A DNA stretch of 34,607 nucleotides from CAINEC01 sp046073825 (GTDB lineage Bacteria; Bacteroidota; Bacteroidia; AKYH767-A; OLB10). The DNA lies in contig JBJTMY010000106.1 in assembly GCA_046073825.1 (NCBI GenBank), forward strand, positions 1-34,607. Direction: 5' to 3'. The position numbers and the translations under genes were made by a program. The stretch's first letter is position 1. The number at the start of each line of letters is the position of its first letter. Positions 8,443 through 16,622 of this stretch are shown in pieces. Below the pieces are notes generated by a model. It ran no database searches. It saw nothing but the letters and a program-made list of their open reading frames with translations, and was not told where the DNA came from.

Positions 8443-9365
8443 GATTCGGATGTATTTCCTTTAAGTGAAAACAAAATGCTGATTGCTAAAACGGTCAGTA
8501 TTGTTCCCAATGCAAATAATGAAGGAATATGAAATAGCTCTGCAATGATCATTTTTAATCCAACAAAAACTAAAATGATGGCAATGCCGAATTTTAAATA
8601 CTTAAATATTTTCATCAGGTTAGAAATTCCGAAATATAAGGAGCGTAATCCGAGAATGGCTAATACATTGCTGGTGTATATGACAAATGCATTTTTACTG
8701 ATCGAAAGAGAGGCGGGAATTGAGTCAACAGCAAATATTAAATCGGTGAATTCTATTACCACTAAAACCAATAACAACGGAGTCGCCACTCTTTTTGCAT
8801 TTTGCAAAGTAAAAAATTTTGATCCATCATATTCTCCACTTAATGGAACAAATTTTCTAATCAATTTTACTACAAAGTTTTTGGATAAATCAGTTTCTTC
8901 ATCGTCTTGATGAAAGAATAATTTTGCCCCTGTGAACACTAAAAATGCACCAAACAAATAAATAAGCCATTCAAAATGTTGTAAAAGTGAAACGCCAGCA
9001 ATAATAAATATTCCTCTTAGTACTAACGCCCCCAATATCCCCCAAAACAAAACCCGATGCTGATATTCATCGGGCACTTTAAAATAGTTAAAGACAATAA
9101 TGAATACAAAAAGATTATCAACACTTAATGACCATTCAATTAAATAAGCTGTTGTATATTCAGTGGCTGTATTGGCCCCAAACTGATGAAATAACCATAG
9201 CCCGAAAACGAGTGCGATGAATATCCAAAATAAAACCCAAGTAATTGTTTTCTTTAAGGTAACGACTTTGTTTTCCTGATTAACAAAAAACAAATCTAAA
9301 CCTAGTAAGGCTAACACTCCTAAGTTAAAATAAATCCAAAATGATTCAGGGACTAACTCCGTCAT
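8439..9365 (-). CDS. TerC/Alx family membrane protein
   Basis: A 308-aa integral membrane protein with about eight to nine hydrophobic segments. The family's acidic transmembrane motifs are present: EWSLSVDNLFVFIIVF and FTDLIFAVDSIPA, where conserved Asp/Glu residues are thought to bind metal. TerC/Alx proteins export manganese or other metals and are often linked to tellurite resistance or metalation of secreted proteins; the exact ion here is unknown. It starts 3 nt after the thioredoxin-like gene and overlaps the methyltransferase start by 4 nt, within the cvpA-led minus-strand operon. Confidence 0.92.
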   Translation of the reverse strand: MTELVPESFWIYFNLGVLALLGLDLFFVNQENKVVTLKKTITWVLFWIFIALVFGLWLFHQFGANTATEYTTAYLIEWSLSVDNLFVFIIVFNYFKVPDEYQHRVLFWGILGALVLRGIFIIAGVSLLQHFEWLIYLFGAFLVFTGAKLFFHQDDEETDLSKNFVVKLIRKFVPLSGEYDGSKFFTLQNAKRVATPLLLVLVVIEFTDLIFAVDSIPASLSISKNAFVIYTSNVLAILGLRSLYFGISNLMKIFKYLKFGIAIILVFVGLKMIIAELFHIPSLFALGTILTVLAISILFSLKGNTSES

Positions 9366-9368
9366 GAA

Positions 9369-9851
9369 TTATTTTTTATAATTTTTTTCGTCGAGTGCGT
9401 CTTTTCTCCATTGATGAAAAAAGTCCATTACTTTCTCTTTATCATAGCCTTCTCCTTTTTCTAGGTAAGCCGAGTTTTGCGTATGTATTAATTCGCCTTT
9501 TGAGTTTAGAATAACAAAAACAGGAAATCCAAAACGTTGAGGAAACTGTAATTGCTTCAATACCTCTTCGTTTTTATTTTCTTTACTATAATTTATGTGT
9601 TCAACTACAAAATCTGTAGTCATGGCCGAATCCAGCTGAAGATCGGTTGTAACAAACTTGTTAAACATTCTACACCATCTGCACCAGTTACCTCCAATCA
9701 TTAATAAAATGTGTTTGTTCTCTGCACTTGCAGTAATCGATGCAGTTTTTATTTGGTCTGAAGCATTTAACGCTGGATGATAAATTAAAGAGTCCTGCGC
9801 CCACACGTTAGACGATAATAACATCAATAAAGCAACAATCAATTTTTTCAT
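9369..9851 (-). CDS. Secreted thioredoxin-family protein
   Basis: A 160-aa protein with a clear signal peptide (MKKLIVALLMLLSSNVWAQ), so it is periplasmic. The thioredoxin active site is C57-R-W-C60 in GGNWCRWCRMFNKF, and the cis-proline region is FGFPVFVILNSKG. The CRWC dipeptide is unlike the CGPC of general thioredoxins and resembles thioredoxin_7/DUF255-like domains, whose redox partners are mostly unknown. It overlaps the upstream CvpA-like gene by 4 nt and is 3 nt from TerC. A role in thiol quality control of envelope proteins is inference. Confidence 0.85.
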   Translation of the reverse strand: MKKLIVALLMLLSSNVWAQDSLIYHPALNASDQIKTASITASAENKHILLMIGGNWCRWCRMFNKFVTTDLQLDSAMTTDFVVEHINYSKENKNEEVLKQLQFPQRFGFPVFVILNSKGELIHTQNSAYLEKGEGYDKEKVMDFFHQWRKDALDEKNYKK

Positions 9852-10372
9852 TTTTCTTTTGGTTCAGGAATTACTTTTTCAAATTCTTGTTTTACATCTT
9901 CAATAGCTGGAAAAAGAAAATGCGATAAGTTCATTACTGGATGATAGAGTAAGGATTCTTGTTTAGTTTTATCATCAATTAATTTTGCGTGGCTATCAAT
10001 TGGTTTAAATATGGCTAATATAACACTCACCGTAAGCGCAAATTTAAGTCCGCCAAAAATAGCACCTATAAGTTGATTGATTTGCGATAGTTTTCCAATT
10101 TTTAAGATGCCTTCTAAAAATCGCGCTAATAAAATCATCACCACCAATACCAAAACAAAAACAAGGATAAAGGTAATCCATGGCAATACTTTTTCAGGAC
10201 TATCCGTCATTTTTTTAACCATGCCTTCAAATAAACCAGAAAACTTTATGGCAACATATAGTCCGAGTACAAGACCAATCATCATCGCAATTTCGAAGAT
10301 AATACCACGCTTCCATCCTTTGTATAATCCCCAGCCGATTGGTAATGCAATCAATATATCTAAGTAGTTCAT
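9848..10372 (-). CDS. CvpA family inner-membrane protein
   Basis: A 174-aa protein with four hydrophobic segments in roughly the first 145 residues, beginning YLDILIALPIGWGLYKGWKR, the typical CvpA start, and ending in a short charged cytoplasmic or periplasmic tail. E. coli CvpA is linked to colicin V export and envelope stress tolerance; the general function is uncertain. It leads the chain cvpA-thioredoxin-TerC-methyltransferase, coupled to the next gene by a 4-nt overlap. A one-mismatch -7 element (TATCTTAG) occurs in the gap upstream, too weak to list separately. Confidence 0.88.
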   Translation of the reverse strand: MNYLDILIALPIGWGLYKGWKRGIIFEIAMMIGLVLGLYVAIKFSGLFEGMVKKMTDSPEKVLPWITFILVFVLVLVVMILLARFLEGILKIGKLSQINQLIGAIFGGLKFALTVSVILAIFKPIDSHAKLIDDKTKQESLLYHPVMNLSHFLFPAIEDVKQEFEKVIPEPKEK

Positions 10373-10463
10373 TTTGTTTTTGTATTTCTGCTAAGATAGT
10401 ATTCCAATCAAGGTATTCTTGATGGGTTTCAGGCAGTCATTAACAATCAAAAGCGAAAAAAAG

Positions 10464-11666
10464 TTAATAAGCTTCCATCACCATTTTAACACCAGGGAGT
10501 TCTTTGCCTTCAATATATTCAAGTAAAGCACCACCACCAGTAGATACATAGCTTACTTGGTTGGCCAATGAAAACTGATTAATAGCGGCAGCTGAATCGC
10601 CACCACCTATTAAAGAAAATGCACCATTTGCAGTTGCCGCCACAATTGCATTAGCAACAGTTTTAGTACCGTTCTCAAATTTTTTCATTTCAAAAACACC
10701 CATAGGGCCGTTCCATAAAATGGTTTTACTATCGGCAATTACTTTGGCAAAGTTAGCTGCTGAATCTGGTCCAATATCTAAGCCTAACCATCCTGTTTCA
10801 ATATGACGGATATCCGTAGTGTTAGTGTTGGCCTCTTTGTCGAACTTGTCGCCATTTACAGAATCTGTTGGCAAGTGAATTTGAACTCCTTTCCCTTTCG
10901 CTTTTTCTAGGATGGAAAGTGCAAGGTCCAACTTATCTTCTTCACACAAAGAGTTGCCTATCTGTCCGCCTAATGCTTTGATAAATGTGTATGCCATCCC
11001 TCCACCAATAATCAAATGATTCACTTTGTTCATCAACTGATCGATGATTAAAATTTTGTCAGAAACTTTAGCTCCACCCATAATTGCTGTGAACGGGGTT
11101 GCTGCATTATTCAAAACTTTTTCAGCGTTATTAAGTTCGTTTGCCATTACATAGCCAAACATCGAATTTCCTTTAAAAAATTGTGCGATAACTGCTGTGC
11201 TTGCATGTGCACGATGCGCAGTGCCGAATGCATCGTTTACGTACACATCTCCTAAGGCGGCTAACTTTTGAGCAAACTCCGGATTCCCTTTTTCTTCGTC
11301 TTTATAAAATCGTAAATTCTCTAATAACAAAACCTCTCCGGCCTGTAATGAAGCAGCTGCGGTGGTTGCAGGTTCATTAATGCAATCAATAGCAAATTTT
11401 ACAGGGCGCTTTAATAAGTCAGACAAAGTTGATACAGTGTGTTTCAAGGAATATTTTTCTGTAGGACCCTCTTTCGGACGTCCTAAATGCGACATTAAGA
11501 TTACGCTTCCTCCGTCGTTCAAGATTTTTTCAATAGTGGGAATAGCTGCTTTAATTCTAGTTGGGTCCGTAACCTGAAACTCACTGTTAAGCGGCACGTT
11601 AAAATCGACACGGATAAGTGCTTTCTTTCCAGCAAAATTGAATTGATCGATGGTTTTAATTTGCAT
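10464..11666 (-). CDS. pgk: Phosphoglycerate kinase
   Basis: A 400-aa cytoplasmic glycolytic enzyme (1,3-bisphosphoglycerate + ADP to 3-phosphoglycerate + ATP) of full family length. The N-domain substrate motifs are KKALIRVDFNVPLN, MSHLGRPKEG and the FGTAHRAHAS segment; the C-domain nucleotide motifs are FTAIMGGAKVSDKI, TILWNGPMGVFE and LIGGGDSAAAI. A TAnnTTTG element lies 21 nt upstream of the ATG in the region divergent from holB. No terminator is apparent in the 91-nt gap to the cvpA-like gene, so readthrough is possible. Confidence 0.98.
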   Translation of the reverse strand: MQIKTIDQFNFAGKKALIRVDFNVPLNSEFQVTDPTRIKAAIPTIEKILNDGGSVILMSHLGRPKEGPTEKYSLKHTVSTLSDLLKRPVKFAIDCINEPATTAAASLQAGEVLLLENLRFYKDEEKGNPEFAQKLAALGDVYVNDAFGTAHRAHASTAVIAQFFKGNSMFGYVMANELNNAEKVLNNAATPFTAIMGGAKVSDKILIIDQLMNKVNHLIIGGGMAYTFIKALGGQIGNSLCEEDKLDLALSILEKAKGKGVQIHLPTDSVNGDKFDKEANTNTTDIRHIETGWLGLDIGPDSAANFAKVIADSKTILWNGPMGVFEMKKFENGTKTVANAIVAATANGAFSLIGGGDSAAAINQFSLANQVSYVSTGGGALLEYIEGKELPGVKMVMEAY

Positions 11667-11687
11667 AATGGTTCGTTATTAGGAGCG

Positions 11688-11695
11688 CAAAAATA
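11688..11695 (-). promoter_or_regulatory. Putative -7 promoter element for pgk
   Basis: Minus-strand TATTTTTG matches TAnnTTTG, 21 nt before the pgk ATG. No -33 TTTG sits at the expected spacing. Confidence 0.5.
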
Positions 11696-11802
11696 GCCGT
11701 TCTGTGTCTAAAAAAAACTTTTCCACCAAAACGATTGAATAAAATCCACTAAAAAATTCAATTCGAATCCATTTTACAACACTTTTGAAAGGTCATTCCT
11801 TG

Positions 11803-11810
11803 TATTTTTG
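11803..11810 (+). promoter_or_regulatory. Putative -7 promoter element for holB, implying a leaderless start
   Basis: TATTTTTG matches TAnnTTTG and ends only 5 nt before the holB ATG. A TTTTG lies 15 nt upstream, shorter than the usual spacer. With a normal distance from the -7 element, transcription would begin at or next to the A of the start codon. Confidence 0.5.
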
Positions 11811-11815
11811 CAACG

Positions 11816-12958
11816 ATGCAATTCAAGGATGTTATTGGACAAGAAGGAGTGAAAACAAGGCTGCGAGCTTCTCGTAAAGAAGGTCGTATTAGTCATGCTC
11901 AGCTATTCTTTGGCCCTCCAGGTGTGGGCGTATTGCCGTTGGTGATGGCTTACGCACAATTTTTAATTTGTGAACATCCTGCTGAGGAGGATAGTTGTGG
12001 TACTTGTTCAGCTTGCCAGAAGAGTAATAAAATGGTGCATCCGGATATTTATTACAGCTTTCCAGTTATTACGCTTTCGAAACCGAAAATAGACAAGCCC
12101 GTTTCTAATGATTTTATAGCAGATTTTAGAAAAGCGATTTTAGCCAATCCGTATATGGATTACAACGATTGGATGGCGGAGATCAGTGACTCAGAGAATA
12201 AGCAGGGGAGAATATATGTGCATGAAGGTCCGGAAATTATCAGACGTATTAATCTCAAAGCATTTGAAGCTTCTTTCAAGGTGGTTATTATATGGCTGCC
12301 AGAAAAAATGGGGCAGGACTTAGCCAATAAGCTGCTGAAAAGTTTAGAAGAGCCACCTGACAATACGCTGTTTCTTTTAGCCTCAGAACAAAGAGAAGTC
12401 TTGCTGCAAACGATTTTATCTCGAACACAGTCGATTAAATTGACCCGATTAGACGATCAGCAAATCATTAACTCATTGTTGATGAACAAGCAGTTGGAAA
12501 TGCATAAAGCTGGGGAGATTGCTCGACTGGCAGATGGAGATTATCATCTTGCCGAGGAATTGTCGGAACAACTGTCGGGGGATGATACCTTTGATAAATC
12601 ATTTTTAACCTGGATGCGATTATGTTTTAGTCCTTCTAAAAATATGGAAGCGCTAATGGCTTGGGTAGATCAGATTGCCGCATATAAACGAGAAGAGCAA
12701 AAGCAGTTTTTATTTGCTTCCATTCAAATGGTTCGTGAATGTATGATGGTTAATTTGGCGGATCCTACATTGGTAAAATTGGAACAGCAACAGGTAAAAG
12801 CGATGGAAAAATTCCTGCCGTATGTGAATGCTAAAAATATGACGCCCTTTGTGGAGGAATTAACAAAAGCACATTATCACATCGAGCGTAATGCGCATGC
12901 AAAAATATTATTCCTCGATTTATCACTTAAATTAGGGAATATCCTTCAAATTAAATAA
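11816..12958 (+). CDS. holB: DNA polymerase III delta' subunit
   Basis: A 380-aa clamp-loader subunit. The N-terminus has the delta'/gamma layout (FKDVIGQEGVKTRLRAS, SHAQLFFGPPGVGV). The P-loop lacks the catalytic Lys-Thr/Ser after GPPGVG, as expected for non-ATPase delta'. A zinc-binding cluster is present with C52, C61, C64 and C67. The segment LLKSLEEPPDNTLFLLAS followed by ILSRTQSIKL is the conserved clamp-loader motif. It loads the sliding clamp with DnaX and HolA. It is followed 69 nt later by ricT and gldH, an order I associate with Bacteroidota genomes. Confidence 0.93.
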   Translation: MQFKDVIGQEGVKTRLRASRKEGRISHAQLFFGPPGVGVLPLVMAYAQFLICEHPAEEDSCGTCSACQKSNKMVHPDIYYSFPVITLSKPKIDKPVSNDFIADFRKAILANPYMDYNDWMAEISDSENKQGRIYVHEGPEIIRRINLKAFEASFKVVIIWLPEKMGQDLANKLLKSLEEPPDNTLFLLASEQREVLLQTILSRTQSIKLTRLDDQQIINSLLMNKQLEMHKAGEIARLADGDYHLAEELSEQLSGDDTFDKSFLTWMRLCFSPSKNMEALMAWVDQIAAYKREEQKQFLFASIQMVRECMMVNLADPTLVKLEQQQVKAMEKFLPYVNAKNMTPFVEELTKAHYHIERNAHAKILFLDLSLKLGNILQIK

Positions 12959-13027
12959 TAGAAAAGTTAACTTTACAGCAATTAAAATAAATAATCATCG
13001 TGGTAAACGAACATAAAACAGAAGTAT

Positions 13028-14557
13028 ATGGGATGTAGTAGTTGTTCAACCACCGACTCAACAAATGGAACTCCTGCCGGTTGCAACAGCAATGGAAACT
13101 GTGGTACGGGCGGCTGCAATAAATTGAATGTATATAACTGGCTTTCCGATATGGTTTTGCCAGAAGGTCATAAACCGTATGATATTGTAGAAATACGATT
13201 CAAAGGAAGCAGAAAGGAGTTTTTTAGAAATGTCAATAACCTAGAATTAAAGGTGGGCGACATTGTAGCGGTGGAAGGAAACCCTGGTCATGATATCGGG
13301 GAAGTAAGTATGGTGGGCGAGTTAGTTCGCTTCCAATTAAGAAAAAAGAATGTTACCGATACAGCAGCGGAAATTAAAACACTTTACCGTGTAGCGAAAC
13401 AGGCGGATATCGATAAATGGAATGAAGTAAAGGGCCTTGAGTTTAATACGATGCATCGCTCTCGTACCATTGCACTACAACTTGGTTTGAAAATGAAACT
13501 AAGTGACGTAGAATATCAAGGAGATGGTAAAAAAGCTACGTTTTTTTATACTGCCGATGAGCGTGTTGACTTTCGTGAGTTGATAAAAAAATTGGCGGAT
13601 GAGTTTAAAGTGCGCATCGAAATGCGACAAATTGGAATGCGTCAGGAGGCTGCTCGTTTAGGTGGAATTGGTTCCTGCGGACGAGAATTATGTTGTTCTA
13701 CTTGGCTGACCGATTTTAAAATCGTTTCTACCAGCGCGGCACGTTATCAGAATTTATCACTGAATCCTTTGAAGTTAGCCGGTCAATGTGGGAAGTTAAA
13801 ATGCTGTTTAAATTACGAGTTAGACACCTACTTGGATGCCTTAAAGGATATTCCTGAATCGAATATTCGATTGTCTTTGTCAAAGGGAACGATGGTGCAT
13901 CGCAAGACCGATATTTTCAAGCGAATCATGTGGTACAACTTAATTCCAGAGGTAAAAGACAGTGAAGAAAGAACGCCGTTTGTTCCTGAAAATTGGGTTC
14001 CATTAAGTGTGGACAGAGTAAAAGAAATTATTGATTTAAATAAACGCGGACAAAAGCCAGATGATGCGGGTGTGTTGGAAATGGAAGATACGACCGAAGA
14101 CGATATGCACTACAAAGATGTAGTAGGGCAGGATAGTCTTACACGTATGGACCGCAAGAAAAAGAAGAAGAAAAAGAAGCCAAGCGGTGGAAAGGAAAGC
14201 AATGAAAAATCAGCTGCTCCTGTAGTTAAGCCAGTAGCGAATAATCCGCAACCAAAACAAGCTGCTCCTGCGCCTTCAAAACAACAGGCTCCGGTTCAAC
14301 AGCCTAAGCCAGCTCCAAGTCAACAACAAAGAGTAAATCCAGCGCCAGCACCAAATACAGGCACTCGTCCACAACGACAAACGCCAGATGGTCCAAAGCC
14401 TGTTACTCCAACAAATAATCCGGCAAGGCCAGAACGAAAATTGCCTGGTGCAGCTGATGCAGTTACACCGGCACCAGCACAAAATAATCCGCAGAATCCT
14501 GCCGTTAATCCTCCCAAAAGTAATCGTCCTCCTCGTAAATTTGATAGAGGAAGTTAA
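13028..14557 (+). CDS. ricT: PSP1-domain Fe-S protein, RicT/YaaT family
   Basis: A 509-aa protein. A Cys-rich N-terminus (seven Cys in the first 30 residues, e.g. GCSSCS) precedes the PSP1 domain. The six conserved iron-sulfur ligand cysteines are present at 217, 222, 223 (GSCGRELCC) and 254, 259, 260 (GQCGKLKCC). RicT with RicA/RicF forms a complex that in Bacillus tunes RNase Y and RNA maturation; the partners in Bacteroidota are unclear. The last about 130 residues are low complexity: eight consecutive lysines at 377-384, then a Pro/Gln/Ala/Asn-rich tail, probably disordered. It is followed 4 nt later by gldH. Confidence 0.9.
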   Translation: MGCSSCSTTDSTNGTPAGCNSNGNCGTGGCNKLNVYNWLSDMVLPEGHKPYDIVEIRFKGSRKEFFRNVNNLELKVGDIVAVEGNPGHDIGEVSMVGELVRFQLRKKNVTDTAAEIKTLYRVAKQADIDKWNEVKGLEFNTMHRSRTIALQLGLKMKLSDVEYQGDGKKATFFYTADERVDFRELIKKLADEFKVRIEMRQIGMRQEAARLGGIGSCGRELCCSTWLTDFKIVSTSAARYQNLSLNPLKLAGQCGKLKCCLNYELDTYLDALKDIPESNIRLSLSKGTMVHRKTDIFKRIMWYNLIPEVKDSEERTPFVPENWVPLSVDRVKEIIDLNKRGQKPDDAGVLEMEDTTEDDMHYKDVVGQDSLTRMDRKKKKKKKKPSGGKESNEKSAAPVVKPVANNPQPKQAAPAPSKQQAPVQQPKPAPSQQQRVNPAPAPNTGTRPQRQTPDGPKPVTPTNNPARPERKLPGAADAVTPAPAQNNPQNPAVNPPKSNRPPRKFDRGS

Positions 14558-14561
14558 GGCT

Positions 14562-15038
14562 ATGAAGTATTCAAAGTTTGTAATATTCGGGTTGTTATCA
14601 TTAGTAATGGGGTTAGTCGCATGTTCTGATCCGGATACCTTGTTTGAAGAAAACAAACCCATTTCGGAGGGGAATTGGGATGCAGAGCAGGTGTTCAAAT
14701 TTGAGACTGCCATTCCTGACACGACCAACGGGTATAATGTCTATTTGAATCTGCGCAATTCCGGCAGTTATCCTTACAGCAATATTTTCTTATTTGTAAA
14801 TACGTATTTCCCAAGTGGAACGATTGACAAGGACACTGTAGAAATTATGCTCGCTTCACCAGAAGGGAAGTGGTTGGGCAGGGGCTTAGGTGATATCTGG
14901 GATAATCGAATTTTATTTAAACGTAACGTAACTTTCCCTGAAAAAGGAAAGTATCGTTTTGAAATTTCGCAGGCAATGCGTTTAAATCCACTGCCTGGAA
15001 TTACCGATGCTGGCATTCGCATCGAAAAGGTAAAGTAA
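14562..15038 (+). CDS. gldH: Gliding motility lipoprotein GldH
   Basis: A 158-aa lipoprotein. The chosen ATG at 14562 gives a proper type II signal (MKYSKFVIFGLLSLVMGLVA then Cys21 as the lipid-modified residue); the frame is open further upstream inside ricT but that extension has no signal logic. Family blocks include YNVYLNLRNSGSYPYSNIFL and a C-terminal GKYRFEISQAMRLNPLPGI. GldH is needed for gliding and is stabilised with other Gld/T9SS components in Flavobacterium johnsoniae; its biochemical role is unknown. It is 4 nt after ricT and 3 nt before the next gene, so the three are probably cotranscribed. Confidence 0.93.
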   Translation: MKYSKFVIFGLLSLVMGLVACSDPDTLFEENKPISEGNWDAEQVFKFETAIPDTTNGYNVYLNLRNSGSYPYSNIFLFVNTYFPSGTIDKDTVEIMLASPEGKWLGRGLGDIWDNRILFKRNVTFPEKGKYRFEISQAMRLNPLPGITDAGIRIEKVK

Positions 15039-15041
15039 ATT

Positions 15042-15401
15042 ATGTTGCACGTTAAAAATGTAGAAGAATTAAAATCACAGTGGGATGTTGTGATTCAAAA
15101 AATAAATAAGCACTTCGATGCAGAAGTCGATTTGCAAGGCGTACTTTTTTTAATTGGAGTGCAAGAACTCGGACAAGGGTTTAAGAAATTTAAAAAGGAT
15201 GAAAAGCAGGATTTGATGCACATAGCTACCTGTCGCTTGCTTTCTAATTTTGGATATTATGAACTAACCGGTCAGGATGAAGAAGGTTGGCCACATTGGA
15301 AATTGGTTAATCAGTTGCCTAAAATGACCTTAGGAGAGCAAGATTATCTATTAAAGCAAAGTATCATTGACTATTTCGATGAACACGATATTTTTCAATA
15401 A
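15042..15401 (+). CDS. Conserved hypothetical small protein downstream of gldH
   Basis: A 119-aa cytoplasmic protein without signal or membrane segments, 3 nt after gldH and closing the holB-ricT-gldH transcription unit. It is mainly helical, with motifs LFLIGVQELGQGFKKFKKDE and a C-terminal DYLLKQSIIDYFDEHDIFQ. Composition matches its neighbours. I believe homologs occur beside gldH in related Bacteroidota but cannot name a domain. The short spacing and strong terminator after it support a real gene. Function unknown. Confidence 0.8.
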   Translation: MLHVKNVEELKSQWDVVIQKINKHFDAEVDLQGVLFLIGVQELGQGFKKFKKDEKQDLMHIATCRLLSNFGYYELTGQDEEGWPHWKLVNQLPKMTLGEQDYLLKQSIIDYFDEHDIFQ

Positions 15402-15404
15402 AGT

Positions 15405-15437
15405 AAAAACCCCTACAGTGAAAACTATAGGGGTTTT
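15405..15437. terminator. Bidirectional intrinsic terminator after the gldH operon
   Basis: The hairpin pairs AAAACCCCTACAGT with ACTATAGGGGTTTT (one C/A mismatch) around a GAAA loop, with A- and T-runs at the ends. It separates convergent genes ending at 15401 (plus) and 15461 (minus). Confidence 0.85.
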
Positions 15438-15460
15438 AAATTATTTGAATGTAGTTGACC

Positions 15461-15808
15461 TTACTTGATCACTACTGTTTTTCTAACTTCTTCTGATTGT
15501 TCTAATCGGATATAATCTTTTCCAGATAATACATCTTTCGATGCTTCCACATTTAATACGGCTTCCCATTTGAATTCGAAGAAGGCCTCGCCAGTTCCAG
15601 TAGATACTTGTTCTTGATATAAGTCGGCACGAACTCCTGTTTGAGCATTAACTACACTATCTTGACGTAAAACAACGGTAGCACCAACAACTGGTCGCCC
15701 AAGTGTATCTACTACAGTGATAACTGCTTTACAAGGTTCTGTTTTTTTGCAAGCAGAAACACTAATGATTCCTGCAACGGCTAATAAAAGGATAATATTT
15801 CTTAGCAT
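15461..15808 (-). CDS. Small lipoprotein with Ig-like/CarboxypepD_reg-type fold
   Basis: A 115-aa protein with a lipobox at VSAC (Cys20) after a hydrophobic signal, followed by KKTEPC. The mature part shows the beta-strand pattern of a carboxypeptidase-regulatory/Ig-like domain (AVITVVDTLGRPVVGATVVL). It is probably anchored in the outer or inner membrane facing the periplasm; function unknown. It is monocistronic, with an exact TAnnTTTG element 27 nt upstream and a shared terminator downstream. Family is not certain. Confidence 0.75.
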   Translation of the reverse strand: MLRNIILLLAVAGIISVSACKKTEPCKAVITVVDTLGRPVVGATVVLRQDSVVNAQTGVRADLYQEQVSTGTGEAFFEFKWEAVLNVEASKDVLSGKDYIRLEQSEEVRKTVVIK

Positions 15809-15835
15809 AGTTTGTTAAATATAGGCTCTGTACGA

Positions 15836-15843
15836 CAAAGCTA
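15836..15843 (-). promoter_or_regulatory. Putative -7 promoter element for the small lipoprotein gene
   Basis: Minus-strand TAGCTTTG matches TAnnTTTG, 27 nt before the ATG at 15808, in the region divergent from the cyclophilin gene. Confidence 0.45.
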
Positions 15844-15933
15844 CATAATTTGTTCGAATTTAATTATTATTGTAATAGAACGGTAGGCAAAACTTCCGTA
15901 AAATTGCATTTCCAAAAATAATCAAATATTGAT

Positions 15934-16620
15934 ATGAAGAAAACAGTCACGCTATTAAGTTTAATTATGTTCTTCATGAGCGCTGTTAGTTTTGGTCAAA
16001 AAAATATTAAATCAGATAAAAAAGCAACTATGGAAAAAGTGTATTATGTTCAAATCACTACCGATTTAGGAACTATGAAAGTGAAATTGTATAACGAAAC
16101 GCCTCTTCACCGAGATAATTTTGTGAAGTTGGTTTCTGAAGGATTTTATGATAGTCTTTTGTTTCACCGTGTGATTAAAGGGTTCATGATTCAAGGAGGA
16201 GACCCTCAATCTAAAAATGCAGCTGCTGGCCAGATGCTAGGTTCAGGAGATGTTGGCTACCGAATTCCTGCGGAGTTCAACGATAGTTTATATCACAAAA
16301 AAGGGGTGTTAGCAGCGGCTAGAGATAATAATCCAGAGAAGGCATCAAGCGGTTGCCAGTTTTATATTGTACAGGGCAAGCCAATGATTGAAAATGAACT
16401 TCAGGCAATGGAACGTCGATCAGGAAAGCCGATGTCGGAAACAAAACGCAACGATTATAAAACAATAGGAGGTTCAGCATGGCTTGATGGAGAATATACC
16501 GTGTTTGGTGAAGTAGTAGAAGGACTAGATGTCATTGATAAAATTGCTGCTGTGCCTTGCGGACCAATGGATCGACCTGCAAGCGATGTTCGAATGAAAA
16601 TGGTATTAGTGGATAAGTAA
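15934..16620 (+). CDS. Periplasmic cyclophilin-type peptidyl-prolyl isomerase
   Basis: A 228-aa protein with a signal peptide (MKKTVTLLSLIMFFMSAVSFG) followed by one cyclophilin domain from about residue 35 to the end. The active-site arginine block LLFHRVIKGFMIQGGDP is intact, as is CQFYIVQGKPM; the tail FGEVVEGLDVIDKIAAVP is typical. An insertion (about residues 155-175, RRSGKPMSETKRNDYK) lengthens one loop relative to minimal cyclophilins, as in other Bacteroidota members. It catalyses prolyl cis-trans isomerisation of envelope proteins. pheS starts 2 nt after its stop, so they may be cotranscribed despite unrelated roles. Confidence 0.93.
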   Translation: MKKTVTLLSLIMFFMSAVSFGQKNIKSDKKATMEKVYYVQITTDLGTMKVKLYNETPLHRDNFVKLVSEGFYDSLLFHRVIKGFMIQGGDPQSKNAAAGQMLGSGDVGYRIPAEFNDSLYHKKGVLAAARDNNPEKASSGCQFYIVQGKPMIENELQAMERRSGKPMSETKRNDYKTIGGSAWLDGEYTVFGEVVEGLDVIDKIAAVPCGPMDRPASDVRMKMVLVDK

Positions 16621-16622
16621 TT

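Noticed and set aside
14388..14561. N-terminal extension of gldH into ricT
   Set aside because: The extension is out-of-frame ricT tail sequence, and the ATG at 14562 gives a complete lipoprotein signal and lipobox.
14276..14728. 150-codon minus-strand open frame
   Set aside because: It lies antisense to the low-complexity tail of ricT and the start of gldH; its Trp/Arg/Cys-rich composition is the mirror of the Pro/Gln codons, not a protein.
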